A stretch of 46,014 bases of DNA, from contig CANIZL010000051.1 in NCBI GenBank assembly GCA_947471985.1, forward strand, positions 1-46,014. Reading direction: 5' to 3'. The DNA is from Verrucomicrobiota bacterium (GTDB taxonomy: Bacteria; Verrucomicrobiota; Verrucomicrobiia; Limisphaerales; UBA9464). Of this stretch, positions 29,976 through 43,358 are shown one piece after another. Under the pieces are notes generated by a model that was given only the letters and a program-made list of their open reading frames with translations, was not told the origin of the DNA and did no database searches. A program made the translations under genes and the position numbers. Positions within the stretch are counted from its first letter, which is position 1. Each line of letters opens with the position of its first letter.

Positions 29976-32900
29976 TTAGCGGGCGGCGCGGTAGAACTTC
30001 TTCCCGGCTGCGGAGCCGAGCGGGAGGTGGTGCGGACTCGCCGCGGCCTCATCCGTGAAGGGTGTGCCCAGAGCGGTGGAGCTTTGCAGCTTGCCCTTGA
30101 AGGTGAGGACCAGATCCGCGCCCTGAACGGACGCGGTGATCTCGGGAACGACCGACACGAAGGTCCGCGTGCGGTAGCCGGCGAGGCCGCCGTTGGCGGT
30201 GTCATTGAGCAGCACCTTGGTGCCATCGGCCTTGACGGTGAACCACTCGCAATTCGCGCCGCCGCCGCCTTCGAACCAGACCAGGCGCAGCGGATAGAGC
30301 CCCGCCTGCGCGACGTTGAAGGCGAAGATGGAGTCCGTGGCACCGCGTCCGCCGTTGAAGTTCCCGAGGCCCGGGGAGGGATCCGGCGTCACGCCGCCCG
30401 TGGTGGGACCGGCGGCGATCAGCGCCTTGAGTTCCGCGCCCTGCGGCTTGCTGATCATCACGGCGGGGAAGTCCACGAAGGCCCCACCCATTACGATCGG
30501 GAACTTGCCGTCCGCCGAATCCGGATCGCGCGAGTTGACGATGATGGCGCCGATGGCGCCGGCATCCTTGGCGAATTGCACCTTCGCCGAGAAGGTGTTC
30601 ACGCCGCGGTCGATGACGGCGATATTTCCCGCAATGGCGGCGGCGTTGTCCAAGGCACGGTCCGCAATGGCCGGGACGGTGAGGACCAGTTTGCCGACGA
30701 ATGGCTTGGTCAGTGCGCGGAAGGCACCGCCCGATTCCGCGCCGCCCGAGGCCGCGTAGAAGCTCTTGGTCACTCCGCCACTGGTGGCGACGACGGCCCC
30801 GTTGGCCGCGGGCGGTTGATCGCCCACGGTGACGCGGAAGCCGTCATCCGAATTGACCCCCATGAAGTAAATTCCGGGGCTTGGAAATTCGACGTAGCTG
30901 ATGATTTCTGCCGCGATGTTGTCCGTGCGGCGGGGATTCGCATCATCCCCCACGGCAGAGCCAATTCCGGGAATGCCCGGGATCGGTTGATCGGCGTTGG
31001 CCGGTGTGGTCGCCGAGGTGAAGGAACCGATTTCCACACCCGAACCCGCGTTGCCCGTGCCCAATTGACCGACATCCTGGTTCCAGTTGATCACGCTCGA
31101 AACGTTCAGCACGCCGTCCGTAAACAAGGTGAGGTCCGCCGCGTTGGTATCCACCAGGCCGGCGAGTTGTTGTTCCGCCCGGAACACGAAGGTGGGCAGT
31201 CCAGTGCCGCCGATCTGATTGGCTTGGTTGAGGCGCACCTTGAAGCCGCGCGCGCCGCCGGAACCCACCGCCGAGGACACATCCGTCGGCAGGGTCAATT
31301 TCGCGAGGACATCGGGATCGATTGCGGTCGACAAGGTCGAACCCACGGATGCCGGAGAGCCGTTCTCCGGATCCGCGCTGCTGGCCAATTGGAACTTCAC
31401 CGCCCCATGGTCGCCGCCGCCGCCTTCCTTGTAGATCAGCTCCGTGTAGTAGCGCTGGCCGCTGACGAGGCGGACCGGGAGCGAGACGTTGGCCGTGATT
31501 TGGGCGGGGTCGACTTTCGCCGCGTCCGTGCGGCGGCCCCCCGAGTCACCGGTCCATTCCCGCGGATTGCCATAGACGGGTTCCACTGCGATGAGCTTCT
31601 TGGCCGTCTCGGTGTCGTCCGTGCTCAGGTACAATTCGCCACCATCATCCGAGGCCATGAAGAACACGTAATCACCGGTGGTTGCGGGGGTGACGAAGCC
31701 CTTGACCCGGGCGCCGTAATTGTCGGCATAACCATTGGGGCCTTCGAAGGCCGGGAGCAGGCGGACTTCATCGGGCTGGCTGGGATACTTCGCGCTGGCG
31801 CGAAGATCCGCCGGGGTGTTACCGCTGATGCCCGTGAAGGCTTCGAACTTCAGGATGCCCGGCAGGATCACCGGTGCTTTGAAGCTCCGCGTGTTGGCAC
31901 CCGCCACGATGGGATTGCCGGCGCTGTCCTTCACATTGAGGACCGCGACTGTGTAGGTCTGGCCCTCAGTCTGCGCCGAAGTGACGAGGCGCACGGTGGT
32001 CGTGTTGACCACGGTGGCACTGCCCACCGTCAAACCGGCGATCGTATAGTTCGCGGCCACCTTCGCGGTGGTCTCGATGACCGGCTCAGAGAAGGTCAGG
32101 GTGACACCCTTGAGGTTATCGGCCGCCACGGCGTTCGCGATGGTCGGAGCGGTGCTGTCGATGTTAACCGTCAGCGTGGCGGCGACGCTGTTGCTGGAAC
32201 CGCCGGGCACCAGGAAGGTGGCGCGGAACTTGGCTCCATCATCCGTGGCCTGTTTCAGGACGGGCGTCGTGTAGGTTTTGCCCACCGCACCCGGGATGTC
32301 CGTGAAGGTGGCCGAGCCCGGTTCCGCGCGCTGCCATTGCACCACCAGCGGTGCGGGCACACCTGTGCCGGCGGCGGTGAAGGTCGTCGTCGTGTTTTCC
32401 GCCGCGGTCTTGCTCGCGGGCGCACTGGTGATCGCAATCACCGCGGCATCCGGATCCGCATAGGTGCTCAGGAATTGTCCGGGAATTGGCAACAGATTCG
32501 CCGCCAAGGTGGTGTCGCCCTCGAGACGCCAGGCGACCTGACCGTAATCGCCGCCACCGCCCTCCTTGTAGAGGAACTGAACGGCGTACGACGTGTTGGC
32601 CTTGAGCGCGATGGGCTCGGAGGTTTCCGGGGCTTCGGGGTCGTGGAAGGCGTCGCAACAATTGGCTTCTTCGGCGATTTTGCCCAGGTTGGCCGGGCTG
32701 GAATTACTGCTGAGCCAGAGTTCACCGGCGTCATCGGAGCGGACGAAGAAGCGGTAATCCCCCGCCGTGGTCGGCGTCACAAAGCCCGAGATCCGCGCGC
32801 CGTAGTTTTCGTGGTCATCAGCGGGATAGATCGAACGACTGTCGAAGGGCGAGATGAAGCCCACTTGATCCGGCGTTCCGGCTTGGTAACGGGGATCGTC

Positions 32901-34220
32901 GAGCAATTGCTGCACGTTGACCCCGGCGAGGTTTGCCCAGGCCTCGAATTTGAGGAAACCCTTCGCCAGCACGAAGGCCCCGAATTCGCGGGCCGTCGCT
33001 GCGGCGATGGTGTTCGGGGTCGTTGCCGTATCCTGGATGCCCGTGACCGTGAGCGTGTACCGCGCGCCTGGTGTCTGGGTGCCCGTCGCCAGCAACACCT
33101 GCGTGGGGCTGATTTGGGTCACCCCGGAAATGGCGAGGCCGCCCAACGAATAGTTACCGGTGGTGCCCGCTCCAACTGGCTCGGAGAAGGTGACCAGCAC
33201 CGTATTGAAGGATTCCGAGCCCTTCACCGACACCAGCGTCGGGGCCGCGGTATCCGGGGTGACCGTCAGGGTGGCCGGATCCGTGGTGATCGCACCCTGG
33301 TCGTTGGTGAAACGGAGGGAGTACTTGGTGCCGCTCAGACTGGCTGGCACAGATTTGAGGGAGTAGGTCAGGTTCGTCGCCTCGGGGACGACCACGTTGT
33401 CCTTCAACCATTGGAGTGTGAAGGGCGGTGTCCCCGCGGGCAGCGCCGAGAACGTCACGTCGCTGCGTTCGGCGGCGGTCACGGAAGTCGGGGACTTCAG
33501 CACGGTGGGACCCACGGGCGCGGAAGCCTGTTTGGTGGTGAGGGTCAGGTCGTCGACCCAGTGGTTGGCGTTCAAACCGCCGGTGCGGGCACCGATGGCG
33601 AATTGTCCGGCGGTCGGCTTAAAGCCCGGGACGAACAGGTTGGTGAAGACCTGCACCCCTTTGTAGTTGAAGTTGACCGTCCCGTTGGCGTTGAGCTGCA
33701 GGGTGACGGGGGCAAACGTCTCGCTGAGGATGTTGCCCACGGAATACGCCGCGGAAGCCACCACCGCGCCGCCGTAGCGGACATCGATGGATGGACCTTC
33801 GGAATTGCCGTTGTCGTAGGTGTCGATGGCGATCACCAGGCTGGTCGTGTCCGCGGGTCCATCTTCGCCGAAGGGCGCGGTCGGAACGTCCGGGCCGAAG
33901 AACAGCGACATGCCATCGGCGGGCGTGGAGGTGCCGCCGCCGATCCGGAGTTTAAAGCTCAGGGTGAAGCTTTCGATGGCCTTGCCGGCGTCGAGATTGT
34001 CAAAGACGACCGCGCCGTTCAGGCTGTTTTCGGCGTAGGTGATGGCGAGAACGCCGTTGGCGATGGCCGGATAGGGATCGCCATTGGCCCGGGTCCCGCC
34101 GATCAGAGTGATTCCGGTCTGAGCGGGATTGCTGAAATCGCTGGTAAAAGTACCAGCGACGGTAGTCGCAGCCGTCAGCGCGGTGGCGACGCTGCGAAAC
34201 GCAGCAGTTTTAATTTTCAT
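29976..34220 (-). CDS. Giant secreted PA14/Ig/PA-domain protein
   Basis: A 1414-residue exported protein. After a signal peptide (MKIKTAAFRSVATALTAATT) come: an L-type-lectin-like beta sandwich (about 25-230, SLFFGPDVPTAPFGEDGPAD); an Ig-like domain (240-320); a SbsA/Ig-like domain opening DTAAPTLVSVKGSESFNTVL; a PA14 domain with GDYRFFVRSDDAGELWLS; Ig and SbsA-like domains again; a second PA14 with GDYVFFMASDDGGELYLS; a third PA14-like strand set (PGIYFMGVNSDDGFRVTV) into which a protease-associated (PA) domain is inserted (NIAVIDRGVNTFSAKVQFAK); and the tail KKFYRAAR. PA14 domains bind glycans, so surface adhesion or polysaccharide binding is likely. No catalytic domain is visible. The 1460-residue plus-strand frame opposite is a shadow. 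Confidence 0.85.
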   Translation of the reverse strand: MKIKTAAFRSVATALTAATTVAGTFTSDFSNPAQTGITLIGGTRANGDPYPAIANGVLAITYAENSLNGAVVFDNLDAGKAIESFTLSFKLRIGGGTSTPADGMSLFFGPDVPTAPFGEDGPADTTSLVIAIDTYDNGNSEGPSIDVRYGGAVVASAAYSVGNILSETFAPVTLQLNANGTVNFNYKGVQVFTNLFVPGFKPTAGQFAIGARTGGLNANHWVDDLTLTTKQASAPVGPTVLKSPTSVTAAERSDVTFSALPAGTPPFTLQWLKDNVVVPEATNLTYSLKSVPASLSGTKYSLRFTNDQGAITTDPATLTVTPDTAAPTLVSVKGSESFNTVLVTFSEPVGAGTTGNYSLGGLAISGVTQISPTQVLLATGTQTPGARYTLTVTGIQDTATTPNTIAAATAREFGAFVLAKGFLKFEAWANLAGVNVQQLLDDPRYQAGTPDQVGFISPFDSRSIYPADDHENYGARISGFVTPTTAGDYRFFVRSDDAGELWLSSNSSPANLGKIAEEANCCDAFHDPEAPETSEPIALKANTSYAVQFLYKEGGGGDYGQVAWRLEGDTTLAANLLPIPGQFLSTYADPDAAVIAITSAPASKTAAENTTTTFTAAGTGVPAPLVVQWQRAEPGSATFTDIPGAVGKTYTTPVLKQATDDGAKFRATFLVPGGSSNSVAATLTVNIDSTAPTIANAVAADNLKGVTLTFSEPVIETTAKVAANYTIAGLTVGSATVVNTTTVRLVTSAQTEGQTYTVAVLNVKDSAGNPIVAGANTRSFKAPVILPGILKFEAFTGISGNTPADLRASAKYPSQPDEVRLLPAFEGPNGYADNYGARVKGFVTPATTGDYVFFMASDDGGELYLSTDDTETAKKLIAVEPVYGNPREWTGDSGGRRTDAAKVDPAQITANVSLPVRLVSGQRYYTELIYKEGGGGDHGAVKFQLASSADPENGSPASVGSTLSTAIDPDVLAKLTLPTDVSSAVGSGGARGFKVRLNQANQIGGTGLPTFVFRAEQQLAGLVDTNAADLTLFTDGVLNVSSVINWNQDVGQLGTGNAGSGVEIGSFTSATTPANADQPIPGIPGIGSAVGDDANPRRTDNIAAEIISYVEFPSPGIYFMGVNSDDGFRVTVGDQPPAANGAVVATSGGVTKSFYAASGGAESGGAFRALTKPFVGKLVLTVPAIADRALDNAAAIAGNIAVIDRGVNTFSAKVQFAKDAGAIGAIIVNSRDPDSADGKFPIVMGGAFVDFPAVMISKPQGAELKALIAAGPTTGGVTPDPSPGLGNFNGGRGATDSIFAFNVAQAGLYPLRLVWFEGGGGANCEWFTVKADGTKVLLNDTANGGLAGYRTRTFVSVVPEITASVQGADLVLTFKGKLQSSTALGTPFTDEAAASPHHLPLGSAAGKKFYRAAR

Positions 34221-34662
34221 GGGAATACGAACGGAGGTTTTATCCAGCGTGCCGATGACACCGTCGTGTCGACTTGCCGGCCCGCACTGTTGCCGCCCGG
34301 GTCGAACGGTCCGCCGGGTGACAAACGCGTTACGAACGTTTCACCAAAGTTGCGGGCGACAATGCGGAAGGGTTCGATTCAACCGTGGAAATACGCAGGG
34401 CGAACGTGAATGGAACTCATCAAGCACGCGGGCCGGTTTCCTGCGCGGGTTGCGCGGGAGGGATGGAACACGAACCGGCCGGCCGTTCATGAGTTCGACC
34501 GCGATATCGGCGGGGTACGCGTCGCCCCGCACGGTGTTGGAGAGCGGAGCGATCGACCGGTGCAGCGCAGCCCGCCGTCGACCGGTGTGACCGGGGACGG
34601 AAGGTAAGGATTACCGTACTACGGTGAGGCGGGCACGGGCGGACGCAGCGTCCGCGTGCGGC
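34221..34662. other. 442-base intergenic stretch, hairpin near its end
   Basis: Between the PA14 gene and the radical SAM gene, both minus-strand, I see no convincing gene. A 65-codon plus frame at 34410 lacks any family resemblance. The right end carries an inverted repeat (34633-34659: gcacgggcggacgc around agc then gtccgcgtgc with a one-base bulge) just after the radical SAM stop, possibly its terminator although no T-run follows, and a smaller palindrome accgtactacggt at 34615-34627. The PA14 promoter should lie in 34221-34500. Confidence 0.5.
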
Positions 34663-35754
34663 TCAACCCATCCGGAGAAACGCCTTCGCCTTGGAAAGGA
34701 TCGGCGTGGGGCGTTGACAGGTGCGCTGGCAATCGATGGTGCACCCCACCATCACGCCGCGCGTACGGTTGGACTCGTCGCCGTGGTAGATCTCACTCAG
34801 GCTCTGCTTGTACAGATTCCCCACCGGCTTGCGCAGCAGTTCGCAGAGATAGACATCCCCGTTCGGGTAGATGCCCATGGTCCGGTAGCCGATGTCGCAA
34901 TTGCGCTTTCGCCCGCCGAGATCCAGGAAACGCATGTCGCCGTCGAGCGGCGGGTTGCTCAGGTAATCGAAGAAACTGTCGAACAGGTCATCGGCTCCGA
35001 TGATGGGATACCCGGCCGCCTGCATTCCCCGCAATTCGTCCATGACCGACCGCAAGGCCGGCAGATCGCGCACCCAGTGGGGATCGCCCTTTTGCCCGAC
35101 GTAGGGTTGAAAATTGATCTGGACCTTCGAGTCCTTCCCGAAGTGCCGGACCAAGGCGGGCAGGGAGCGGTAGTTCTGCTCGAGGATCGTCGGTTTGACG
35201 ATGATGCTGACCCGTGAACCGATGCGGGCCTTTTCCGCGAGGAGGTTGTCGATGCCGTTAAGGGTTCGTTCCGTGCCGCCGACCATGGGTCGTACCGACT
35301 CATTGATCTTGGGATCGACGGATTCCAGCGAGAGATTGATGTTGAACGGGTCGTAGGCGAGCAGCCGCTGAACGTTGGGCTTGGTGAGGGCGATGCCGTT
35401 GGTGGTGAAGCCGAAATTGACCCCGAGTTTTTGGGCCAGCTCGAGGGTGGAGTAGATCGGCTTGAAGATCGTGGGCTCGCCGCCGCTCAGGGAAATGTTG
35501 AAGCCGCGCTTCGACAAATCCTTCGCCTCACGCACGATGCGGTGCATGATTTCCTCGGTGAGGATGGGCTCGCGCTCCTTGTAGATGGTGCAGAATGTGC
35601 AGGCGAGGTTGCACTTGCCGCTGAAGATGACGTAGTACGTCGAGGGCGTCGCCAAGGTCTGGCCAGTCCGCACGGAAAGGCGGCGGGTGACTTCTTTTTC
35701 CAGGTACGGCAACCCGCGCACCACCTGCTTCGCCATCCGAATAACGTTCGCCAT
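34663..35754 (-). CDS. Radical SAM protein with extra C-terminal cysteine motif
   Basis: A 363-residue radical SAM enzyme. The cluster motif CNLACTFC (Cys48, Cys52, Cys55) begins the barrel, followed by ISLSGGEPTIF (SAM-binding GGE) and FGFTTNGIALT. Near the C-terminus are RNCDIGYRTMGIYPNGDVYLCEL and then GCTIDCQRTCQRP, a SPASM-like pattern that probably binds auxiliary iron-sulfur clusters. Such enzymes modify peptides or lipids; none of the usual peptide substrates is encoded here. It is divergent from gltB with a 282-base gap that must hold both promoters. The ATG at 35754 leads directly into a conserved helical start. Family sure, reaction unknown. Confidence 0.83.
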   Translation of the reverse strand: MANVIRMAKQVVRGLPYLEKEVTRRLSVRTGQTLATPSTYYVIFSGKCNLACTFCTIYKEREPILTEEIMHRIVREAKDLSKRGFNISLSGGEPTIFKPIYSTLELAQKLGVNFGFTTNGIALTKPNVQRLLAYDPFNINLSLESVDPKINESVRPMVGGTERTLNGIDNLLAEKARIGSRVSIIVKPTILEQNYRSLPALVRHFGKDSKVQINFQPYVGQKGDPHWVRDLPALRSVMDELRGMQAAGYPIIGADDLFDSFFDYLSNPPLDGDMRFLDLGGRKRNCDIGYRTMGIYPNGDVYLCELLRKPVGNLYKQSLSEIYHGDESNRTRGVMVGCTIDCQRTCQRPTPILSKAKAFLRMG

Positions 35755-36036
35755 TGGAATGCTTCTGTAGAATCTGCGGGCAGAACCAGCTGACGACGGA
35801 CATTGTTCCGCCCAACCACGCTCTGCTGCTCAATCACGCTAGGGGTCGCCGGGTGGGAGTCAAACAAGCACACGACGGGAGACGCTGGTAAATCTTGGAA
35901 GCCCCTCCGGGTGTGAAAGTTTTTCCTGCGCGGCGGGCGCAAAAATCCGCAACGATCCTTTGCTCATGCCGTCCGGGTTTCCCATCCTCGCCGGGTTTGA
36001 TGCGGCCCGCCGGGGCCGATTGGTTTGTTTTCAGCG

Positions 36037-40671
<4,635 letters not shown>

Positions 40672-40680
40672 AAATCAACC

Positions 40681-40712
40681 GCCGGATGCCCCGGATTCCC
40701 CGGGCGTCCGGC
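40681..40712 (+). promoter_or_regulatory. Intercistronic hairpin between gltB and gltD
   Basis: An inverted repeat (gccggatgc at 40681-40689, gcgtccggc at 40704-40712, one G.T pair, with ccgg pairing inside) lies 9 bases after the gltB stop and is followed by acttataacttt. Without a T-run it is not a full terminator; it could stabilise the upstream message or reduce read-through so that gltD is made in lower amounts. Confidence 0.5.
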
Positions 40713-40748
40713 ACTTATAACTTTCACTTTTAGAAGCGAGTCACTCAC

Positions 40749-42233
40749 ATGGGCAAACCCACTGGTTTTTTGGAATACCTCCGCGAACTGCCACTCGATC
40801 GCAGTGCGCTTAAGCGGATTCACGACTGGAACGAGTTCCATGAGCACATGCCGGAAGGCAAGCTCAAGGATCAGGCCGCCCGGTGCATGGATTGCGGCAT
40901 CCCGTTCTGTCACACCGGCCAGTTGATCTCCGGCATGGCCAGCGGCTGCCCGATCAACAACCTCATTCCCGAGTGGAACGACCTCGTTTATCGCGGTCTG
41001 TGGAAGGAGGCCCTGCAACGGCTGCACAAGACCAACAACTTCCCGGAGTTCACCGGCCGGGTCTGTCCCGCGCCGTGCGAAGGTTCCTGCGTGCTGGGCC
41101 TCAACAATCCGCCCGTCACGATCAAGAACATCGAGTGCACGATCATCGACAAAGGCTGGGACGAGGGTTGGGTGACTCCCGAGACGCCCGAGCACCGCAC
41201 CGGCAAGAAGGTGGCGGTCATCGGTTCCGGCCCCGCCGGTCTGTCCGCCGCCGCGCAGTTGAACAAGGCCGGTCACCTGGTGACCGTCTTTGAACGGGCG
41301 GATCGCCCCGGTGGCCTGCTCATGTATGGCATCCCCAACATGAAGCTCGATAAGAAGGCCGTGGTGGAGCGCCGCATCCGTCTGCTCGAGGCCAGTGGCA
41401 TTGTCTTCCGTTGCAATACCGAGGTCGGCAAGACCGTGACGGCGGAGCAGTTGCGGAAGGATTTCGACGCGATCGTGGTTTGCACCGGGGCCACCAAGCC
41501 GCGGGATCTGCCCATCGAGGGCCGCGCGCTGAAGGGTGTGCATTTCGCCATGGAATTCCTCACCGCCAACACCAAGGCGGTCGTCTCCGGCCACCGGAAC
41601 GGCGAGTTCATCTCCGCGGAAGGCAAGGATGTGATTGTCATCGGCGGTGGCGACACCGGCACCGATTGCGTGGGTACTTCGCTGCGGCACGGCTGCAAGT
41701 CGCTGGTACAGGTCGAGATTCTGCCCAAGCCTCCCGAGCAACGGGCGGCGGACAATCCGTGGCCCGAATGGCCCAAGACTTACAAGCTCGACTACGGTCA
41801 GGAAGAAGCCGCGGAGAAGTTTGGTGCCGATCCGCGTATCTACCTCACCACCGCCAAGCGGTTGATCGGCGATGACGCCGGCAACCTGACCGGCATTGAG
41901 TTGGTCAACATCACCTGGTCCAAGAACGACAAGGGTCAGTTCGTGCCGACCGACGTGCCTGGCACCAACCGCGTGGTTCCAGCCCAGTTGGTCCTGCTCG
42001 CGATGGGCTTCCTCGGACCCGAACAGCCCCTGCTGGAGCAACTCGGCGTGGAGCGGGATCCCCGCAGCAACGTGAAGGCCGAGCACAACAAATACACCAC
42101 CAGCCTGCCCGGTGTTTTCGCCGCTGGCGATTGTCGCCGGGGTCAGAGCCTCGTGGTGTGGGCGTTCAACGAGGGACGCGGCGCCGCCCGCGAGTGCGAT
42201 CGCTTCCTGATGGGCCGCACCGATCTGCCCTGA
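40749..42233 (+). CDS. gltD: Glutamate synthase small (beta) subunit
   Basis: A 494-residue GltD. The N-terminal cluster domain has [12 protein letters not shown] and [15 protein letters not shown] for two [4Fe-4S] clusters. The FAD fold is marked by [16 protein letters not shown] and the NADPH fold by [21 protein letters not shown]. The end [20 protein letters not shown] is the second FAD motif. It passes electrons from NADPH to GltB. The ATG at 40749 follows AGAAGCGAG. A strong terminator lies 25 bases past its stop. With gltB it forms a standard operon. Confidence 0.97.
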   Translation: MGKPTGFLEYLRELPLDRSALKRIHDWNEFHEHMPEGKLKDQAARCMDCGIPFCHTGQLISGMASGCPINNLIPEWNDLVYRGLWKEALQRLHKTNNFPEFTGRVCPAPCEGSCVLGLNNPPVTIKNIECTIIDKGWDEGWVTPETPEHRTGKKVAVIGSGPAGLSAAAQLNKAGHLVTVFERADRPGGLLMYGIPNMKLDKKAVVERRIRLLEASGIVFRCNTEVGKTVTAEQLRKDFDAIVVCTGATKPRDLPIEGRALKGVHFAMEFLTANTKAVVSGHRNGEFISAEGKDVIVIGGGDTGTDCVGTSLRHGCKSLVQVEILPKPPEQRAADNPWPEWPKTYKLDYGQEEAAEKFGADPRIYLTTAKRLIGDDAGNLTGIELVNITWSKNDKGQFVPTDVPGTNRVVPAQLVLLAMGFLGPEQPLLEQLGVERDPRSNVKAEHNKYTTSLPGVFAAGDCRRGQSLVVWAFNEGRGAARECDRFLMGRTDLP

Positions 42234-42257
42234 TCATCGACCCGCAAGGGCCGTCCC

Positions 42258-42286
42258 GACCTCCGCCTCACCGCGGAGGTCTTTTT
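42258..42286 (+). terminator. Intrinsic terminator of gltBD
   Basis: A 9-bp stem (gacctccgc at 42258-42266, loop ctcacc, gcggaggtc at 42273-42281) followed by ttttt. It is 25 bases after the gltD stop. This is a textbook rho-independent terminator. Confidence 0.93.
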
Positions 42287-42347
42287 GTTGGTGTCCCCGG
42301 CAAGGTGTGAAGGATGCCGAAGGCCCGGTACACCGACTCGAAAGTCA

Positions 42348-42372
42348 GCGGTACCGGTACCGCCGGTTTTTT
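42348..42372. terminator. Second palindrome with T-run after gltD
   Basis: The self-complementary gcggtaccggtaccgc (42348-42363) is followed by cggtttttt on the plus strand. It may back up the gltBD terminator. The convergent hydrolase gene stops right next to the T-run, so its own message could also form this hairpin. Confidence 0.45.
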
Positions 42373-43222
42373 AACTGGCGTGACGGGGCTCGTTCCGGCC
42401 GGACCGGCCGGCGGCCTCCGTTACCGCGAAATGCCGTCGCAGCCGTTCATTGATCCACTCCGGCATTTGCAAGGTCACGCCGTGTGAAGCGTCCGCGACT
42501 TCTTCGTACGTGGCTTGGGGAATCAGTTCGGCCAGGCGACGGCCATACTCCGGCCGCGCGATTGGATCGTGCCGCCCGCTGATGACCTGGGTTCGGATTC
42601 CCTTCAGGGCTTCGAGCCGGACCGAGATGTCATGCCGCCCGAGCGCCTGGACCTGTTTCAGGATCACGGGCGGTTGGACAGCAAGGTCGCGTCCGATGAT
42701 GGCCCCCACCTCCGTGGCCAGCGCGTCGAGCTTCGCGGTGGCCAGATAGTCGGCGGGATACAGCATCTCGAGGAAGGCGCGTCGCCGCATCGCTCGCGTT
42801 CCCAGCCGTGTCCGCAAGGTCATCCAGAGCACCCACGGCGTCGGACGGGCCCCATCCTTGCCGCGGGCGAAGGTGGAAATGAGCGACAGGCTCCGAACCC
42901 GCCGGGGTGCGTCGAGCGCGATTTGTTGGGCGATGACTCCGCCCATCGAATGTCCCACGACATGCGCGGATCCCCAGCCGGCCGCGTCCATCAACGCAAG
43001 CGCATCGCCGGCCATGGCTTCGATGGTTACTTCGCCGGTCACGCGGCTTTGACCAATGCCCCGATTGTCGCTGGTCAGGAGTTGATGGTTCGCGGACAGC
43101 CCGGTCACCTGGGGCCGCCAACCGCAACCGAGCACACCGACACCATGAAGGAGCAGAACGGGAGTCCCATGTCCCGCGAGATCGTAATGGAGGCTGCCCC
43201 CCGCGACGGAAAGTTCCGGCAT
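42371..43222 (-). CDS. Alpha/beta hydrolase
   Basis: A 283-residue alpha/beta-hydrolase fold enzyme. Oxyanion hole region LLLHGVGVLGCGW (24-36), nucleophile elbow GHSMGG (90-95, Ser92), acid Asp219 in SGRHDPIARPEY, and His247 in DASHGV. It thus has a complete triad and should act on an ester, lactone or C-C bond; the substrate is not predictable. I start at the ATG at 43222 rather than the longer frame to 43417, since the extra part overlaps the divergent membrane-anchored gene. Its 5' part was copied downstream as a decayed fragment at 44807-44945. Transcription is convergent with gltD. Confidence 0.85.
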   Translation of the reverse strand: MPELSVAGGSLHYDLAGHGTPVLLLHGVGVLGCGWRPQVTGLSANHQLLTSDNRGIGQSRVTGEVTIEAMAGDALALMDAAGWGSAHVVGHSMGGVIAQQIALDAPRRVRSLSLISTFARGKDGARPTPWVLWMTLRTRLGTRAMRRRAFLEMLYPADYLATAKLDALATEVGAIIGRDLAVQPPVILKQVQALGRHDISVRLEALKGIRTQVISGRHDPIARPEYGRRLAELIPQATYEEVADASHGVTLQMPEWINERLRRHFAVTEAAGRSGRNEPRHAS

Positions 43223-43358
43223 GGCGCGAGGATTCCTGTTCGGCTCCCGACGGGCAATACGTCCAAAGGAGGATGGCGCAGGAGCCCCGCGGGGACGTCG
43301 CCGGGATCCCGGGGCGCCGGGGCTGGTTGGTGGATTGACACGGAGAACGCGGGACGCG

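Noticed and set aside
30027-34409. A 1460-codon plus-strand open frame
   Set aside because: It lies exactly opposite the PA14 protein gene, which has a signal peptide and clear domains. The plus-frame translation is rich in Arg, Gly and His with no domain; long antisense frames are usual in GC-rich DNA.
34410-34607. A 65-codon plus-strand frame (MELIKHAGRFPARVAREGWN...) in an intergenic stretch
   Set aside because: No ribosome-binding site, no recognisable family, and Arg-rich composition like other non-coding frames of the window; it may be part of a dispersed repeat, but I found no second copy here.
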